A stretch of 64,000 bases of DNA from positions 496,001 to 560,000 of the forward strand of contig NZ_CP031843.2 of assembly GCF_003606325.2 (NCBI RefSeq), read 5' to 3'. The translations under genes and the position numbers were made by a program. Source of the stretch: Bartonella kosoyi (GTDB taxonomy: Bacteria; Pseudomonadota; Alphaproteobacteria; Rhizobiales; Rhizobiaceae). Position 1 is the stretch's first letter; the number at the start of each line of letters is the position of its first letter. Positions 37,701 to 44,376 of this stretch are shown here, one piece after another. The notes under the pieces are model-generated. The model did no database searches. It worked only from the letters and a program-made list of their open reading frames with translations, and had not been told where the DNA came from.

Positions 37701-40599
37701 AAATATTAAGCAGAATGCGTTGTTATGGAGTGAATCTGAGAAAGCCTTTAGCGCTCAGCATGGAGAAGGCAAAGAAAGAACCTCTAGCAAGATCACGTCT
37801 CTTGCGAATGGAGATATTACTGCAAACTCCACGGATGCGGTGAATGGATCACAGCTATATTCGATGAACAATACACTTGCGAGCTATTTTGGTGGTGGTG
37901 CTAAGTTTGAGAATGGTCAGTGGATTTCTCCAAGCTTTAAGGTTAATACTGTGAGTGCTGATGGTAGCAAGGTTGAAGAGCAGAGCTATGATGATGTAGC
38001 GAAAGCCTTTGCGAGTGTTGGTACATCTTTCAGCAATCTTCATAATGAGATGACGAATGCTGTTACGAATATCAACAATCAGATTAGCCAAGTTGTTAGT
38101 GATAATCTTGTTAAGCAGGATGCTACAACGAACCTCATCAACATTGGTAAAGAAGTAGCAGGCAGTGAAATCAATATTGCCAACAAGGATCAAGGGGATC
38201 GTACACTTTCTGGTGTTAAGGCAGCAGAAAATGATAATGAAGCGGTTAATAAAGCTCAGCTTGATCAAAGTTTGGAGCAGCTTTCTAACAGTCTTCAATC
38301 AGATGATTCAGCGGTTGTTCTTTACGATAAGAAGGAAAATGGTGAGACTGATTATACGAGTGTAACTCTAGGAAAAGGCTCGAATGCAGCCCCTGTTGCA
38401 TTGCATAATGTTGCTGATGGTCAAATTGCTGAGAATTCGCATGATGCGGTTACAGGCGGTCAGATTAACACGATCTCTCAAGATGTTGCTAAGTTTTTAG
38501 GTGGGGATACAGCCTTTAAAGATGGTACCTTTACAGGTCCAACCTATAAGTTATCTCAGGTTGATGAAAAGGGAGAAGCGCATCAGGCAGAGTTTAAAGA
38601 TGTAGGTTCTGCGTTTACTGGTCTTGATACGAATATCAAGAATGTGAACAATCATCTCACGAATGTTGTGCAAGACTTTACTCAACAAATCACGGATATT
38701 ACTGAGGAAGTTAAGGGTGATGCGTTGTTATGGAGTGAAGATAAAGAGGCATTTGTAGCGACCCATGGCACTGATGCTGAGAAGAAGAATAGCAAGATCA
38801 CGTCTCTTGCGAATGGAGATATTACTGCAAACTCCACGGATGCGGTGAATGGATCACAGCTATATTCGATGAACAATACACTTGCGAGCTATTTTGGTGG
38901 TGGTGCTAAGTTTGAGAATGGTCAGTGGATTTCTCCAAGCTTTAAGGTTAATACTGTGAGTGCTGATGGTAGCAAGGTTGAAGAGCAGAGCTATGATGAT
39001 GTAGCGAAAGCCTTTGCGAGTGTTGGTACATCTTTCAGCAATCTTCATAATGAGCTTAAGAATGAAATCAGCCAAGTTGTTAGTGATAGTCTTGTTAAGC
39101 AGGATGAAGAGAGTAAGGTCATCAAGATTGGTGCAGAAAAAGAGGGAACAGAAATCACCATAGCCAATAGTGATGGTGCAGTACGTAGTCTCTCTGGTGT
39201 AAAGGCAGGGACCCTTTCAGCAGATTCAACAGAAGCCGTAAATGGATCACAGCTATATTCGATGAATCAGACGCTTGCGAGCTATTTTGGTGGCGGAGCT
39301 AAGTTTGAGAATGGTCAATGGATTTCTCCAAGCTTTAAGATATTGAGCTTTAACGAGGATGGAAGTTCTGAAGAAACGAGTTATAATAATGTTGCTGCAG
39401 CTTTTGCGGGTGTGAATCAATCATTCACGAAGCTTCACCATGAGCTTTCAGAGACTGTTGAGCAGAATGCGTTGTTGTGGAGTGATGCGGATGAATCCTT
39501 TGTTGCACTTCATGGCAAAGGTTCAGAGAAGCACAATAGTAAGCTTAGCCATCTTGTTGATGGAGATATTTCTGCGGGTTCGACAGAAGCGATTACGGGT
39601 AACCAGTTGTATCATTTGAATCAGACGTTAGCGGCTTATTTAGGCGGTGGAGCGCGTTATCAGGGAGGACAATGGACAGCACCTGAATTCCAAATAACGC
39701 AGTTCAAGAGTGATGGCAGTTCTTCAGAGAGTAAGAGCTATGATAATGTAGCCGGTGCATTTGAAGGCGTTAATGGAAGTTTGTCAGGTATTAACGATCG
39801 GATTAATAATGTCGCTGAAAATGTTACGTCGAACAGTTTGAGTTGGAACGAAGAGTTAGGAGGCTATGATGGTCGTCATGATGGTAAGGACAGTAAGATT
39901 ACGCATGTAGCGGATGGTGACATATCGGAAGGCTCGAAAGAAGTTGTGAATGGGGGACAGCTCTGGGAGACGAACCAGAAAGTTTCTGCGGTTGAAAACC
40001 GTGTAGAGAGCATAGATCAACATGTTAAGGATGTTGAAAGTGCGGTTACGAACGGTGCTGTTAACTACGATAAGGATGCTGATGGCAATAAGACGAATAA
40101 AGTTACGTTAGTTGGAGGTAATGAAAGTGATCCTGTATTGATAGATAATGTAGCGGAAGGTCGGATTGAGAGTGGTTCGAAGGAAGCTATCAATGGCGGT
40201 CAATTGCATGATTATACGGAACAGCAGATGAAGATAGTTCTTGAAGATGCGAAGAAGTATACGGATGATCATATTACTGATATAGTCAACAATGGTGTTA
40301 GTGAGTCCAAAGCATATACAGATATGAAGTTTGAGACGTTAAATTATGCCGTTGAGGATGTCCGGAAAGAAGCAAGACAGGCTGCGGCTATTGGTTTGGC
40401 GGTATCTAACTTGCGTTACTATGACATACCAGGATCTGTAAGTGTCTCATTTGGTAGTGGTTTGTGGCGCAGCCAATCTGCCTTTGCTGTTGGTGCTGGT
40501 TATACGTCTGAAGATGGAAATATTCGCTCGAATGTATCTATTACAAGTGCTGGAGGCCATTGGGGCATAGGCGCTGGGATTACTCTGAGGTTGAGATGA
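28756..40599 (+). CDS. BadA/Vomp-family trimeric autotransporter adhesin, copy 4 (3947 aa, two heads)
   Basis: This is a giant type Vc autotransporter adhesin. Its first 40 residues nearly match those of adhesin 3 (MKKLYATQRAS), but the next 60 or so (FDIIEQVLQSIEKATAVYSQ) resemble adhesin 2, so the N-terminus is mosaic. The first YadA-like head spans about residues 168-435. Trp-ring, GIN, FGG and DALL modules follow. A second, shorter YadA-like head lies inside the stalk at about residues 835-960 (SSVAIGSGAS, NTIALGVNSQ), with its own neck (DAVNVAQLK) and Trp-ring. About 20 FGG-type modules are present. A 393-bp unit is repeated in tandem near 34200-34985. The 3' 4.9 kb matches adhesin 3 up to the anchor, then diverges (HWGIGAGITLRLR). 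Its stop codon overlaps the start of the next gene. Confidence 0.95.
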   Translation: MKKLYATQRASHFKVSRFSFVKALSLAAAATFLSNSSPVYAKSFDIIEQVLQSIEKATAVYSQGKDKTIVSAYDSRSNSHGSHLSKANNLTALNTVKAEKVNVSVAESTNLTEKTLDSEEQYKKSLISSQPFVDNNKDTEVIDVSDFSRNNLITRMPRNAGLPRNTDGTSVVVGNGTIPHINGVDTDVVAVGIDVKVKSVDSVAVGYGSETEKEFSVAVGHLAHSVGKGSIAIGGEGRIIGKPLPPGARTIAGGEESIAIGRRAKTNNMASIAVGSNTQVNGNYAIAFGPQAQVAREDGIAIGHMAHALGKSSTAIGSEYNASGKEDYTTAKGDYSTAVGAISKAFGYGSTAVGHRAYATEKDAVSIGFYSRANTDHAIALGADSIANVAAGVAGYAPSLKGQATSTHFTWKSTYGAVSVGDITNGKTRQIGGVAAGSANTDAVNVAQLKSLQTYVDKGWKLSVDGKNAKVVGIDDTVDFAAGSKNFEITKGEGDNKVKFDLAKDITLNKITLGSNTLDATGFKIANGPQITTDGINAGEKIITAVADGKISPSSKDVINGSQLYTLANSIAATLGSNNVYINENGIFISGAYSSNGVDADGNITKDNYQTVASALEGIGQSFENVLNHFDKKVADVVKTAQDDSLLWSDDAEAFVAKHKKAGDEEGKAKTASKITFLSQGDINATSTDAINGSQLYTLGDNVAKSFGGGAGYKDGKWSAPTFTVKTVNGKGEEEEKTYKNVAAAFEGVGTSFTNVQNKFTKEITNQINNAITNVQGDSLIKKDKETNLITIGKEVSGNEINITNREDKARILSGVKAGTKSTDAVNFAQLKELAKGWKINTASRDFKDAIADGKSSVAIGSGASTSASAPNTIALGVNSQAKVNGGIAIGAYSVADISGAKGGYDPFSDSTTDTISYEWKSTLGAVSFGDNSIMQSRQITGIAAGSEDTDAVNVAQLKYLRKYVDQGWKLSVDGKNAKAVGIDDAVDFAAGSKNFEITKGEGDNKVKFDLAKNITLGSVTTGTNTLDTTGLKITDGPQITTDGIHAGGKKITGVLEATNETDAVNFGQLNKTKQEVQEQIQKQVQEVEKQVAANSFVKQDSVTKHITIGKEVVGDEINIANNMDEARTLSGVKAAVNDNEAVNKKQLEDSLKGLSKDLQSDDSAVVHYDKQEDGTINYASVTFGGKEKTLTALHNIADGAISSESHDAINGGQINKIGEDIAKSLGGNAAFNNGAFTGPTYKLSYVATDGKVTKSSYQGVGTAFAGLDTNIKNVNQRIKEVSEGVAQDSLSWSKDVNAFSAQHGEEEKTNSKIKFLATGDITKDSTEAINGSQLFETNNKVATYLGGGAEYKDGNWTAPSFTLQTFSEDGKKVENKTYNDVGSAFAGIDANFTNVNNHLTNIVEDFNKKVDNINKEVKGDALLWSNEDNAFVAQHEKEGQKTNSKVKFLAAGEISAASTEAINGSQLFETNNKVAAYLGGGAGYKDGSWIDPTFTVKTVTNDGKEENKAYKNVEEAFEGVGTSITNVQNKITNDITNKFNDFTQNITNITQQVQGDALLWSKEANAFVADHGKDDEKKNSKLTHLLDGTISKDSTDAITGKQLYSMNEKFATYFGGGAGYDTEGNWKAPTFKVKTVKKDSNEVEEIAYDNVADAFAGISTSITDVHNEVNNQITSIISDSLVKQDETGLIKIGAEKEGGAINIANKDKADRTLSGVKAAVNDNEAVNKAQLDTNINEVNNNLTNKFNELTENITNVTQHVQGDALLWSNTDKAFSAQHGEGDEKADRKITHLKAGDVTVDSTDAVNGSQLYSLQDQFAKYFGGGAGYDEKGKWSSPVFKVKKFDDSGKATEQEYKTVADAFEGVNQSFTNIHNEVDEKINQVVGDSLVKQDEKTHVISVGGETNGTQVSFANTDGTERVLSGVKEGDLSSKSKEAVNGSQLYSMSNTLASYLGGGAGYDEKGKWSAPVFKVKKFDDSGKATEQEYKTVADAFEGVNQSFTNIHNEVDEKINQVVGESLVKQNEKTHVISVGGETNGTQVSFANSDGIERVLSGVKGGDLSAKSTEAVNGSQLYALGSSVAQYFGGGAGYDKEGNLKAPSFKVKTVKDNGESEEQEYKNVAEALTGVGSSFTNIKNEITNQINHLQSDDSAVVHYDKKEKDEIDYTSVTLGKGKNSTAVGLHNVADGQIANGSHDAITGGQINTIGESIAKFLGGEASFKEGGLTQPTYKLSDVSTEGKVTDKTFTDVGSAFTGLDKNIKNVNDRIKEVSEGVAQDSLLWSNDHNAFVATHGEKKANSRITSLADGNIASGSTDAITGNQLYSLNSMISTYLGGGTKYENGVWTAPDFKVKQFNKDGHPEEQIYHNVADAFAGVSTSITDVHNEVNNQISQVVSDSLVKQAKETDPITIGKEVAGTEVNIANKDREDRTLSGIKAAEKDNEAVNKAQLDQSLEKLSHSLQSDDSAVVLYDKKENGETDYTNVTLGKGQKAAPVALHNVADGQIADKSHDAVTGGQINTISQDVAKFLGGDTSFEKGVFTGPSYKLSSVDTHGQVKSTEFKDVGSAFAGLDTNIKNVNDRIKEVSEGVAQDSLSWSQDDNAFSAQHGEGKDRTASKITHILDGNVTKGSTDAVNGSQLYSMNNTLASYLGGGAEYKEGSWVAPSFTVNTVNTAGDKVEEKSYDSVAAAFEGVGSSFTNLHNEVTNAVTDINNHINNVVSDSLVKQDAESKVIKIGAEKGGTSINIANSGDAARTLTGVKAGSLTEASTDAVNGSQLYSMNNTLAGYLGGGAEYKEGKWAAPSFKVHTVSSDGSKVEEQSYNTVAEAFAGVGSSFTNIHKELKNEINQVVGDSLVKQDEQTHVIAVGGEKSGTEVTFANTDGASRSLTGVKAGALTETSTDAVNGSQLFATNQNVTTVRNDLKTVSENTSKYLGGGADVLKGVAPTYTVQDKSYQSVAEAFSGVDRSFTQLHEEISKNTNEVSENIKQNALLWSESEKAFSAQHGEGKERTSSKITSLANGDITANSTDAVNGSQLYSMNNTLASYFGGGAKFENGQWISPSFKVNTVSADGSKVEEQSYDDVAKAFASVGTSFSNLHNEMTNAVTNINNQISQVVSDNLVKQDATTNLINIGKEVAGSEINIANKDQGDRTLSGVKAAENDNEAVNKAQLDQSLEQLSNSLQSDDSAVVLYDKKENGETDYTSVTLGKGSNAAPVALHNVADGQIAENSHDAVTGGQINTISQDVAKFLGGDTAFKDGTFTGPTYKLSQVDEKGEAHQAEFKDVGSAFTGLDTNIKNVNNHLTNVVQDFTQQITDITEEVKGDALLWSEDKEAFVATHGTDAEKKNSKITSLANGDITANSTDAVNGSQLYSMNNTLASYFGGGAKFENGQWISPSFKVNTVSADGSKVEEQSYDDVAKAFASVGTSFSNLHNELKNEISQVVSDSLVKQDEESKVIKIGAEKEGTEITIANSDGAVRSLSGVKAGTLSADSTEAVNGSQLYSMNQTLASYFGGGAKFENGQWISPSFKILSFNEDGSSEETSYNNVAAAFAGVNQSFTKLHHELSETVEQNALLWSDADESFVALHGKGSEKHNSKLSHLVDGDISAGSTEAITGNQLYHLNQTLAAYLGGGARYQGGQWTAPEFQITQFKSDGSSSESKSYDNVAGAFEGVNGSLSGINDRINNVAENVTSNSLSWNEELGGYDGRHDGKDSKITHVADGDISEGSKEVVNGGQLWETNQKVSAVENRVESIDQHVKDVESAVTNGAVNYDKDADGNKTNKVTLVGGNESDPVLIDNVAEGRIESGSKEAINGGQLHDYTEQQMKIVLEDAKKYTDDHITDIVNNGVSESKAYTDMKFETLNYAVEDVRKEARQAAAIGLAVSNLRYYDIPGSVSVSFGSGLWRSQSAFAVGAGYTSEDGNIRSNVSITSAGGHWGIGAGITLRLR
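31260..31640 (+). other. Second YadA-like head segment inside the stalk of adhesin 4
   Basis: Translated residues include SSVAIGSGAS, NTIALGVNSQ, GGIAIGAYSV and the tail YEWKSTLGAVSFGD, then DAVNVAQLK. That is the order head repeats, conserved head end, neck. The same tail (WKSTYGAVSVGD) closes the first head of every copy. I saw no internal head in the other three genes. Confidence 0.8.
34200..34592 (+). repeat. 393-bp tandem stalk repeat in adhesin 4, unit 1
   Basis: The unit is 131 codons: an FGG module (GGGAGYDEKGKW), a VKKFDDSGKATEQEY strand segment, coiled coil and a DSLVKQ-type segment. It recurs immediately downstream with a few substitutions. Edges are approximate. Confidence 0.75.
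34593..34985 (+). repeat. 393-bp tandem stalk repeat in adhesin 4, unit 2
   Basis: This second unit is offset by 393 bases from the first, with scattered differences (for example GESLVKQNEK against GDSLVKQDEK). It is older than the perfect duplications elsewhere in the island. Adhesin 3 has a single related unit near 21174-21540. Confidence 0.75.
35494..40409 (+). repeat. 4.9-kb tract shared with adhesin 3, copy in adhesin 4
   Basis: This is the counterpart of 22050-26965 at a constant offset of 13444. It encodes about 1640 residues of stalk and the first part of the anchor domain without visible change. The contrast with diverged sequence on both sides points to recent gene conversion. Confidence 0.85.
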
Positions 40600-41198
40600 T
40601 AATAGAAAAAATGATTATTATGATAAAAAAGAGAAGTATGTTAGTGAAGATTCTGTTTGCTCTTGCCTTAATAGGCAAGGGCGAAAGCTTTGCTAATGAG
40701 AATAATAGTATTTATACAATTCATCCACCGCACTTATCGATACCTAGGGGAGAACCAGGTGAAACACGTCGAATTATTATGCAGTTTTATGACTGGACTT
40801 TAATTTGTGATGAAAAACAAAAGCTTAAGCTTAAGCAAGGTATATGTAATGTGACACAGACTGTTCATGATCAGGAAGGAAATACCATTTTTAGCTGGTC
40901 TCTTGTTTCTACGACAAATGGACAAGCAGTGATGCTTTTTCGAACATTGCCAAATTCTGATATAAATGTTCCGATTCAAATGTTTGTGAAAGGTGTAAAA
41001 AAACCTGTTCTTATTCATTATACGCAGTGTAATGAAACGGTTTGTTTGGCACAATCACCTGTAGGGCCAGTTATTACTAAACAAATAGAGCAAGATAATA
41101 AAGTACGTATTTCCTATAAGCTTAAAGAGGGAAAGGTATTTTCTTTTACTGTACCATTTAAAGGGCTAAACGCAGCACTTAATTCTTTGCGTCCTTAG
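40596..41198 (+). CDS. IalB-family secreted protein (200 aa)
   Basis: This belongs to the invasion-associated locus B family (PF06776), small periplasmic or secreted proteins. In Bartonella, IalB itself promotes erythrocyte invasion; the role of this paralogue is not known. The start at 40596 overlaps the stop of adhesin 4 as ATGA and has GAGG 5 bases upstream, so translation is probably coupled. ATGs at 40611, 40620 and 40638 are alternatives. A signal peptide (LVKILFALALIGKGESFAN) is followed by the motif FYDWTLICDE. Four cysteines in the mature part (LICDE, GICNVT, TQCNETVC) match the family's usual pairs. The C-terminus has the typical FKGLNAALNSL ending. The true ialB of the ialA-ialB locus is at 52801, so this is a second, adhesin-linked member. 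Confidence 0.88.
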   Translation: MIIEKMIIMIKKRSMLVKILFALALIGKGESFANENNSIYTIHPPHLSIPRGEPGETRRIIMQFYDWTLICDEKQKLKLKQGICNVTQTVHDQEGNTIFSWSLVSTTNGQAVMLFRTLPNSDINVPIQMFVKGVKKPVLIHYTQCNETVCLAQSPVGPVITKQIEQDNKVRISYKLKEGKVFSFTVPFKGLNAALNSLRP

Positions 41199-42140
41199 AA
41201 ACGCATCGAGAATTTTTAACAAGAGTCATTTGTTCATAATTCGTTGTGTTATATTTTTGAATGTAAATTATAAGGTGAAATAAGTGAGAAGTTTTATGTA
41301 ATATAAGGGAAAGATGATTTATTCAAAAAAATGGGTGTTTTATGAAGTTAAAGTCACCATGAATGCTTTATATAATAGAGGGTTAGGTTAGAGTTTTTCA
41401 CGAATCTTAGAGAGTCATTGTGTTAGTTCTTAGCAATAGAAAGTTATTAGAAATACTCAATTTTAAATAAATGGAAAAATGGCTTTTTTACAATAAGGAG
41501 CAAGATAGTCTCTTTTTTAAGTTTCATATGGCTTTTTAGCGTGGCCTGATTAAGCATAATATTTCTCAACTGACATGTTATAATAACAAGTAAATTTATA
41601 ATCCTAGAGAATTTTTTGAACGATAGTTTCTCTTTGTATTCATGAGATAACGCTACCGTGTATTTTGTCTGATCATGAAGCTTGTATTCTAGCATAATCA
41701 CAGCTATTTCGTTGCATATAATAAATGAAGCTTATGTGTGGATAATGTAATTGGAAAAAAGAAAATTTTTTCTGATAAATCACGCCAACGTATAGATTTT
41801 TGCAGCCTTAAGCGTTAGCAAAGAGTATGATAGTGCTGGTTTGTTACAATAGAGGTTATTGTGTGTGAATGATATAAAAGAACATAATTTACAAAATTTC
41901 TGTGAATGTAAACGTTTAGTTTATATTTTTAAGTTCATAAAGAGAAGCATGACTTTACGGTAATAACCAAACGATTATACAAAATCTGAATGATACGAGC
42001 GTAGAAAGTTTCGATGATAAGAAAAAAGAGAATGGTTTCTTGTATTTTATCATTTGATGCTGCATTGTTGCTTTATTTAGGAATGAGCAGAAGAGTTTTC
42101 GCGTTTATTTATTGGGGGAAACGCTCAAAGGATAAGAGAG
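41199..42140. other. Intergenic region between adhesin island and housekeeping block
   Basis: About 940 AT-rich bases without a supported gene. Short open frames on both strands (41447-41701 minus, 42014-42217 plus) lack ribosome binding sites and recognisable content. The stretch probably holds the promoter of the downstream phosphatase gene; I cannot place it. Confidence 0.5.
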
Positions 42141-43445
42141 ATGACCCCGTTACATTATGGTTCAAAAGAGTCAAAGCAAGGAGAAACACACGATACCAAA
42201 GCAAATCGGTTGTATGAGCAATGTGGGAGTAATAAAAATAATCGCTTTGCATTGTCGCGAACAGAGGCATGCTCTATCCTTGTTGATATAAAGAGACAAC
42301 AAAGACACTGTGAACAGAAACAGGTTTTGATTCAATCGGAGACAGCTTTTGAGTTTCATCGTCAAACAATAATAGATGCTCAAAAAACAAAAAAACATCA
42401 AGCACCTTTTCTGCGACGGTTCTCTCGAGTAAAATCTCCACCACTTTATGCGGCGCTTGATTTAGGAACGAATAATTGTCGTCTTCTTATCGCATCTCCT
42501 AGTAAACCTGGATATTTTCGTGTTGTTGATGCTTTTTCTCGTATTGTACGATTGGGAGAAGGTTTAATAAATAATGGTTTGCTCAATACACAAGCTATGG
42601 ATCGTGCGATTGAAGCCTTAAAGATTTGTCGTTTAAAGCTAAAACAAAGGCATATTAAGCGATATCGTTTGATTGCAACAGAAGCTTGCCGTTCAGCGGA
42701 AAATGGTAGACATTTTATTCAGCGTGTTTTGGATGAGACAGGTCTTGAATTGGAAATTGTTGATCGGCAAACAGAAGCACGTTTTGCTGTTACAGGATGT
42801 AGTACACTTGTTGAACCAAATACTGAGGCAATTGTGCTTTTTGATATTGGAGGAGGATCATCAGAAATTGTTCTTCTTGATGTTTCTCAAAAGCGTTCTT
42901 TTCGTTTAGCGGGACAAATTACCGCTTGGACTTCTCTTCCTGTTGGTGTTGTTACGCTTGCTGAACGTTTTGGAGGGAATAATATTCGTTTAGACGATTT
43001 TGAAAAAATGAAAAGTTATGTGCGAGGGTTGTTAAATAATTTTTCAGATCGTCATAAATTAGGCGCGTTAGCGCAAGGATCAAAATTTCATCTTTTGGGA
43101 ACCTCTGGTACGGTTACGACTTTAGCAGGGATGTATCTGAATTTAGAGCGTTATGATAGGAGAAAAGTGGATGGCATTTGGATGGATGATGCAGACATTA
43201 CACTTATGACAAAACGCTTATTGTCATGGGATATAGAAAAACGTGTCATAAATCCTTTTATTGGGCGAGAGAGAGCAGATCTAGTTTTAGCTGGTTGTGC
43301 AATTTTAGATGTTATTCGAGAAGTTTGGCCAAGTCAGCGTTTAAGAGTTGCTGATCGTGGATTAAGAGAAGGAATTTTGATAGAGCTGATGTTACGCGAT
43401 GGTGTATGGTGTCGTCGTAGAAAGAGCAGAGATTTCAAGCGTTAG
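42141..43445 (+). CDS. ppx: Exopolyphosphatase / pppGpp phosphohydrolase (Ppx/GppA family)
   Basis: Ppx/GppA phosphatases release phosphate from polyphosphate or convert pppGpp to ppGpp, tying phosphate stores to the stringent response in the cytoplasm. The actin-like ATPase fold is clear: the first phosphate-binding loop ALDLGTNNCRLLIA at residues 105-118, the second FDIGGGSSEIVLLD near 233-246, and an LGTSGTVTTLAG segment further on. The 434-residue protein carries about 100 N-terminal residues, basic and of low complexity, ahead of the domain. The chosen start has a weak GATAAGAGAG upstream, so a shorter product is possible. The C-terminal HD-type domain of long Ppx proteins is absent, as is common in alphaproteobacteria. 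rlmE follows 29 bases later. Ppx and GppA activity cannot be separated by sequence alone. Confidence 0.88.
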   Translation: MTPLHYGSKESKQGETHDTKANRLYEQCGSNKNNRFALSRTEACSILVDIKRQQRHCEQKQVLIQSETAFEFHRQTIIDAQKTKKHQAPFLRRFSRVKSPPLYAALDLGTNNCRLLIASPSKPGYFRVVDAFSRIVRLGEGLINNGLLNTQAMDRAIEALKICRLKLKQRHIKRYRLIATEACRSAENGRHFIQRVLDETGLELEIVDRQTEARFAVTGCSTLVEPNTEAIVLFDIGGGSSEIVLLDVSQKRSFRLAGQITAWTSLPVGVVTLAERFGGNNIRLDDFEKMKSYVRGLLNNFSDRHKLGALAQGSKFHLLGTSGTVTTLAGMYLNLERYDRRKVDGIWMDDADITLMTKRLLSWDIEKRVINPFIGRERADLVLAGCAILDVIREVWPSQRLRVADRGLREGILIELMLRDGVWCRRRKSRDFKR

Positions 43446-43474
43446 ACAATTAAATGTGGAGACAATGAATAACG

Positions 43475-44203
43475 ATGAAAAAAACAACAAAAACCCCAAC
43501 GGGTGGCTATGGGGGTTCAGGGTCACATGCATTATATCAGCGCGTAAAAAAGAAAGCTGGAACCATTAAAGCTTCATCACGGCGATGGTTAGAGAGGCAT
43601 TTGAATGATCCTTATGTTCATCAATCAAGAGTAGATGGTTATCGTTCGCGTGCGGCTTATAAACTCATTGAAATTAATGAACGTTATAAGTTTCTGAAAA
43701 AAGGTCAAAAGGTTATTGATCTAGGGGCAGCACCAGGAGGATGGTGTCAGGTCGCTGAGCGTATTGTAGGGTCAAGTGATGAAAAACCTAGTGTCGTTGG
43801 TATTGATTATTTGCATGTGGATCTATTGCCTAGAGTTGCACTGTTGGAAATGGATTTTTTACATGCAGAGGCACCGCAGAAATTAATTGAAATTTTAGGG
43901 ACAAAACCGGATGTGGTTCTTTCTGATATGGCTGCGCCAACAACAGGTCATCGTCAGACGGATCATTTAAGAACGATTTATTTATGTGAAGTTGCAGCTG
44001 ATTTTGCTCTTTCGGTTCTCAAGCCTGGGGGACATTTTTTAGCAAAGGCTTTTCAAGGAGGGGCAGAAAACACTCTTCTCGCAATATTAAAACAGCATTT
44101 TAAAAAAGTCTACCATGTTAAACCACCTGCAAGCCGATCAGAATCAGTGGAGCTTTACCTTCTAGCGCTTGAATTTAAGGGAAAAACAAAAATACAAGAA
44201 TAG
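43475..44203 (+). CDS. rlmE: 23S rRNA 2'-O-ribose U2552 methyltransferase RlmE (FtsJ/RrmJ)
   Basis: RlmE methylates the ribose of U2552 in the A loop of 23S rRNA late in large-subunit assembly, using S-adenosylmethionine. The Rossmann SAM-binding loop is [14 protein letters not shown] (about 82-95). The family's K-D-K-E catalytic set is visible as K63 in AAYKLIEI, D151 in LSDMAAP, K191 in FLAKAFQGG and E226 in [10 protein letters not shown]. The protein has 242 residues, about 30 more than the E. coli enzyme; the extra length is a basic, glycine-rich N-terminal tail typical of Rhizobiales. It sits 29 bases after ppx and about 170 before obgE, another large-subunit assembly factor. Confidence 0.96.
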   Translation: MKKTTKTPTGGYGGSGSHALYQRVKKKAGTIKASSRRWLERHLNDPYVHQSRVDGYRSRAAYKLIEINERYKFLKKGQKVIDLGAAPGGWCQVAERIVGSSDEKPSVVGIDYLHVDLLPRVALLEMDFLHAEAPQKLIEILGTKPDVVLSDMAAPTTGHRQTDHLRTIYLCEVAADFALSVLKPGGHFLAKAFQGGAENTLLAILKQHFKKVYHVKPPASRSESVELYLLALEFKGKTKIQE

Positions 44204-44376
44204 CGGCTTCTTTTAAGAAGAATCAACTTTACTTAACTTCTTTAAATGGGATGATTTTTTTCTCAAAGAGTTATCAGCGATAGTGATAGTTTTTCTGTTA
44301 TCAATGAAGAAAAACTGGTAAAATTAATGTATTGCCTATAGAGGTAGAGAGAGTGATTCCTCAGTGAGTGTTTCCA

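Noticed and set aside
22050..40409. Shared 4.9-kb tract considered as a mobile element
   Set aside because: It lies wholly inside coding sequence, keeps the frame, and has no terminal inverted repeats, target duplication or transposase.
13560..40599. Regular repeats that could suggest a CRISPR array or satellite DNA
   Set aside because: The repeats are in-frame protein modules of hundreds of bases, with no short direct repeat and unique spacer pattern.
41447..41701. Minus-strand open frame of 84 codons between the adhesin island and ppx
   Set aside because: No start signals, AT-rich composition like the surrounding non-coding DNA, no recognisable motif.
42014..42217. Small plus-strand open frame with a hydrophobic stretch before ppx
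   Set aside because: It overlaps the ppx start in another frame and lacks a convincing ribosome binding site or known family features.
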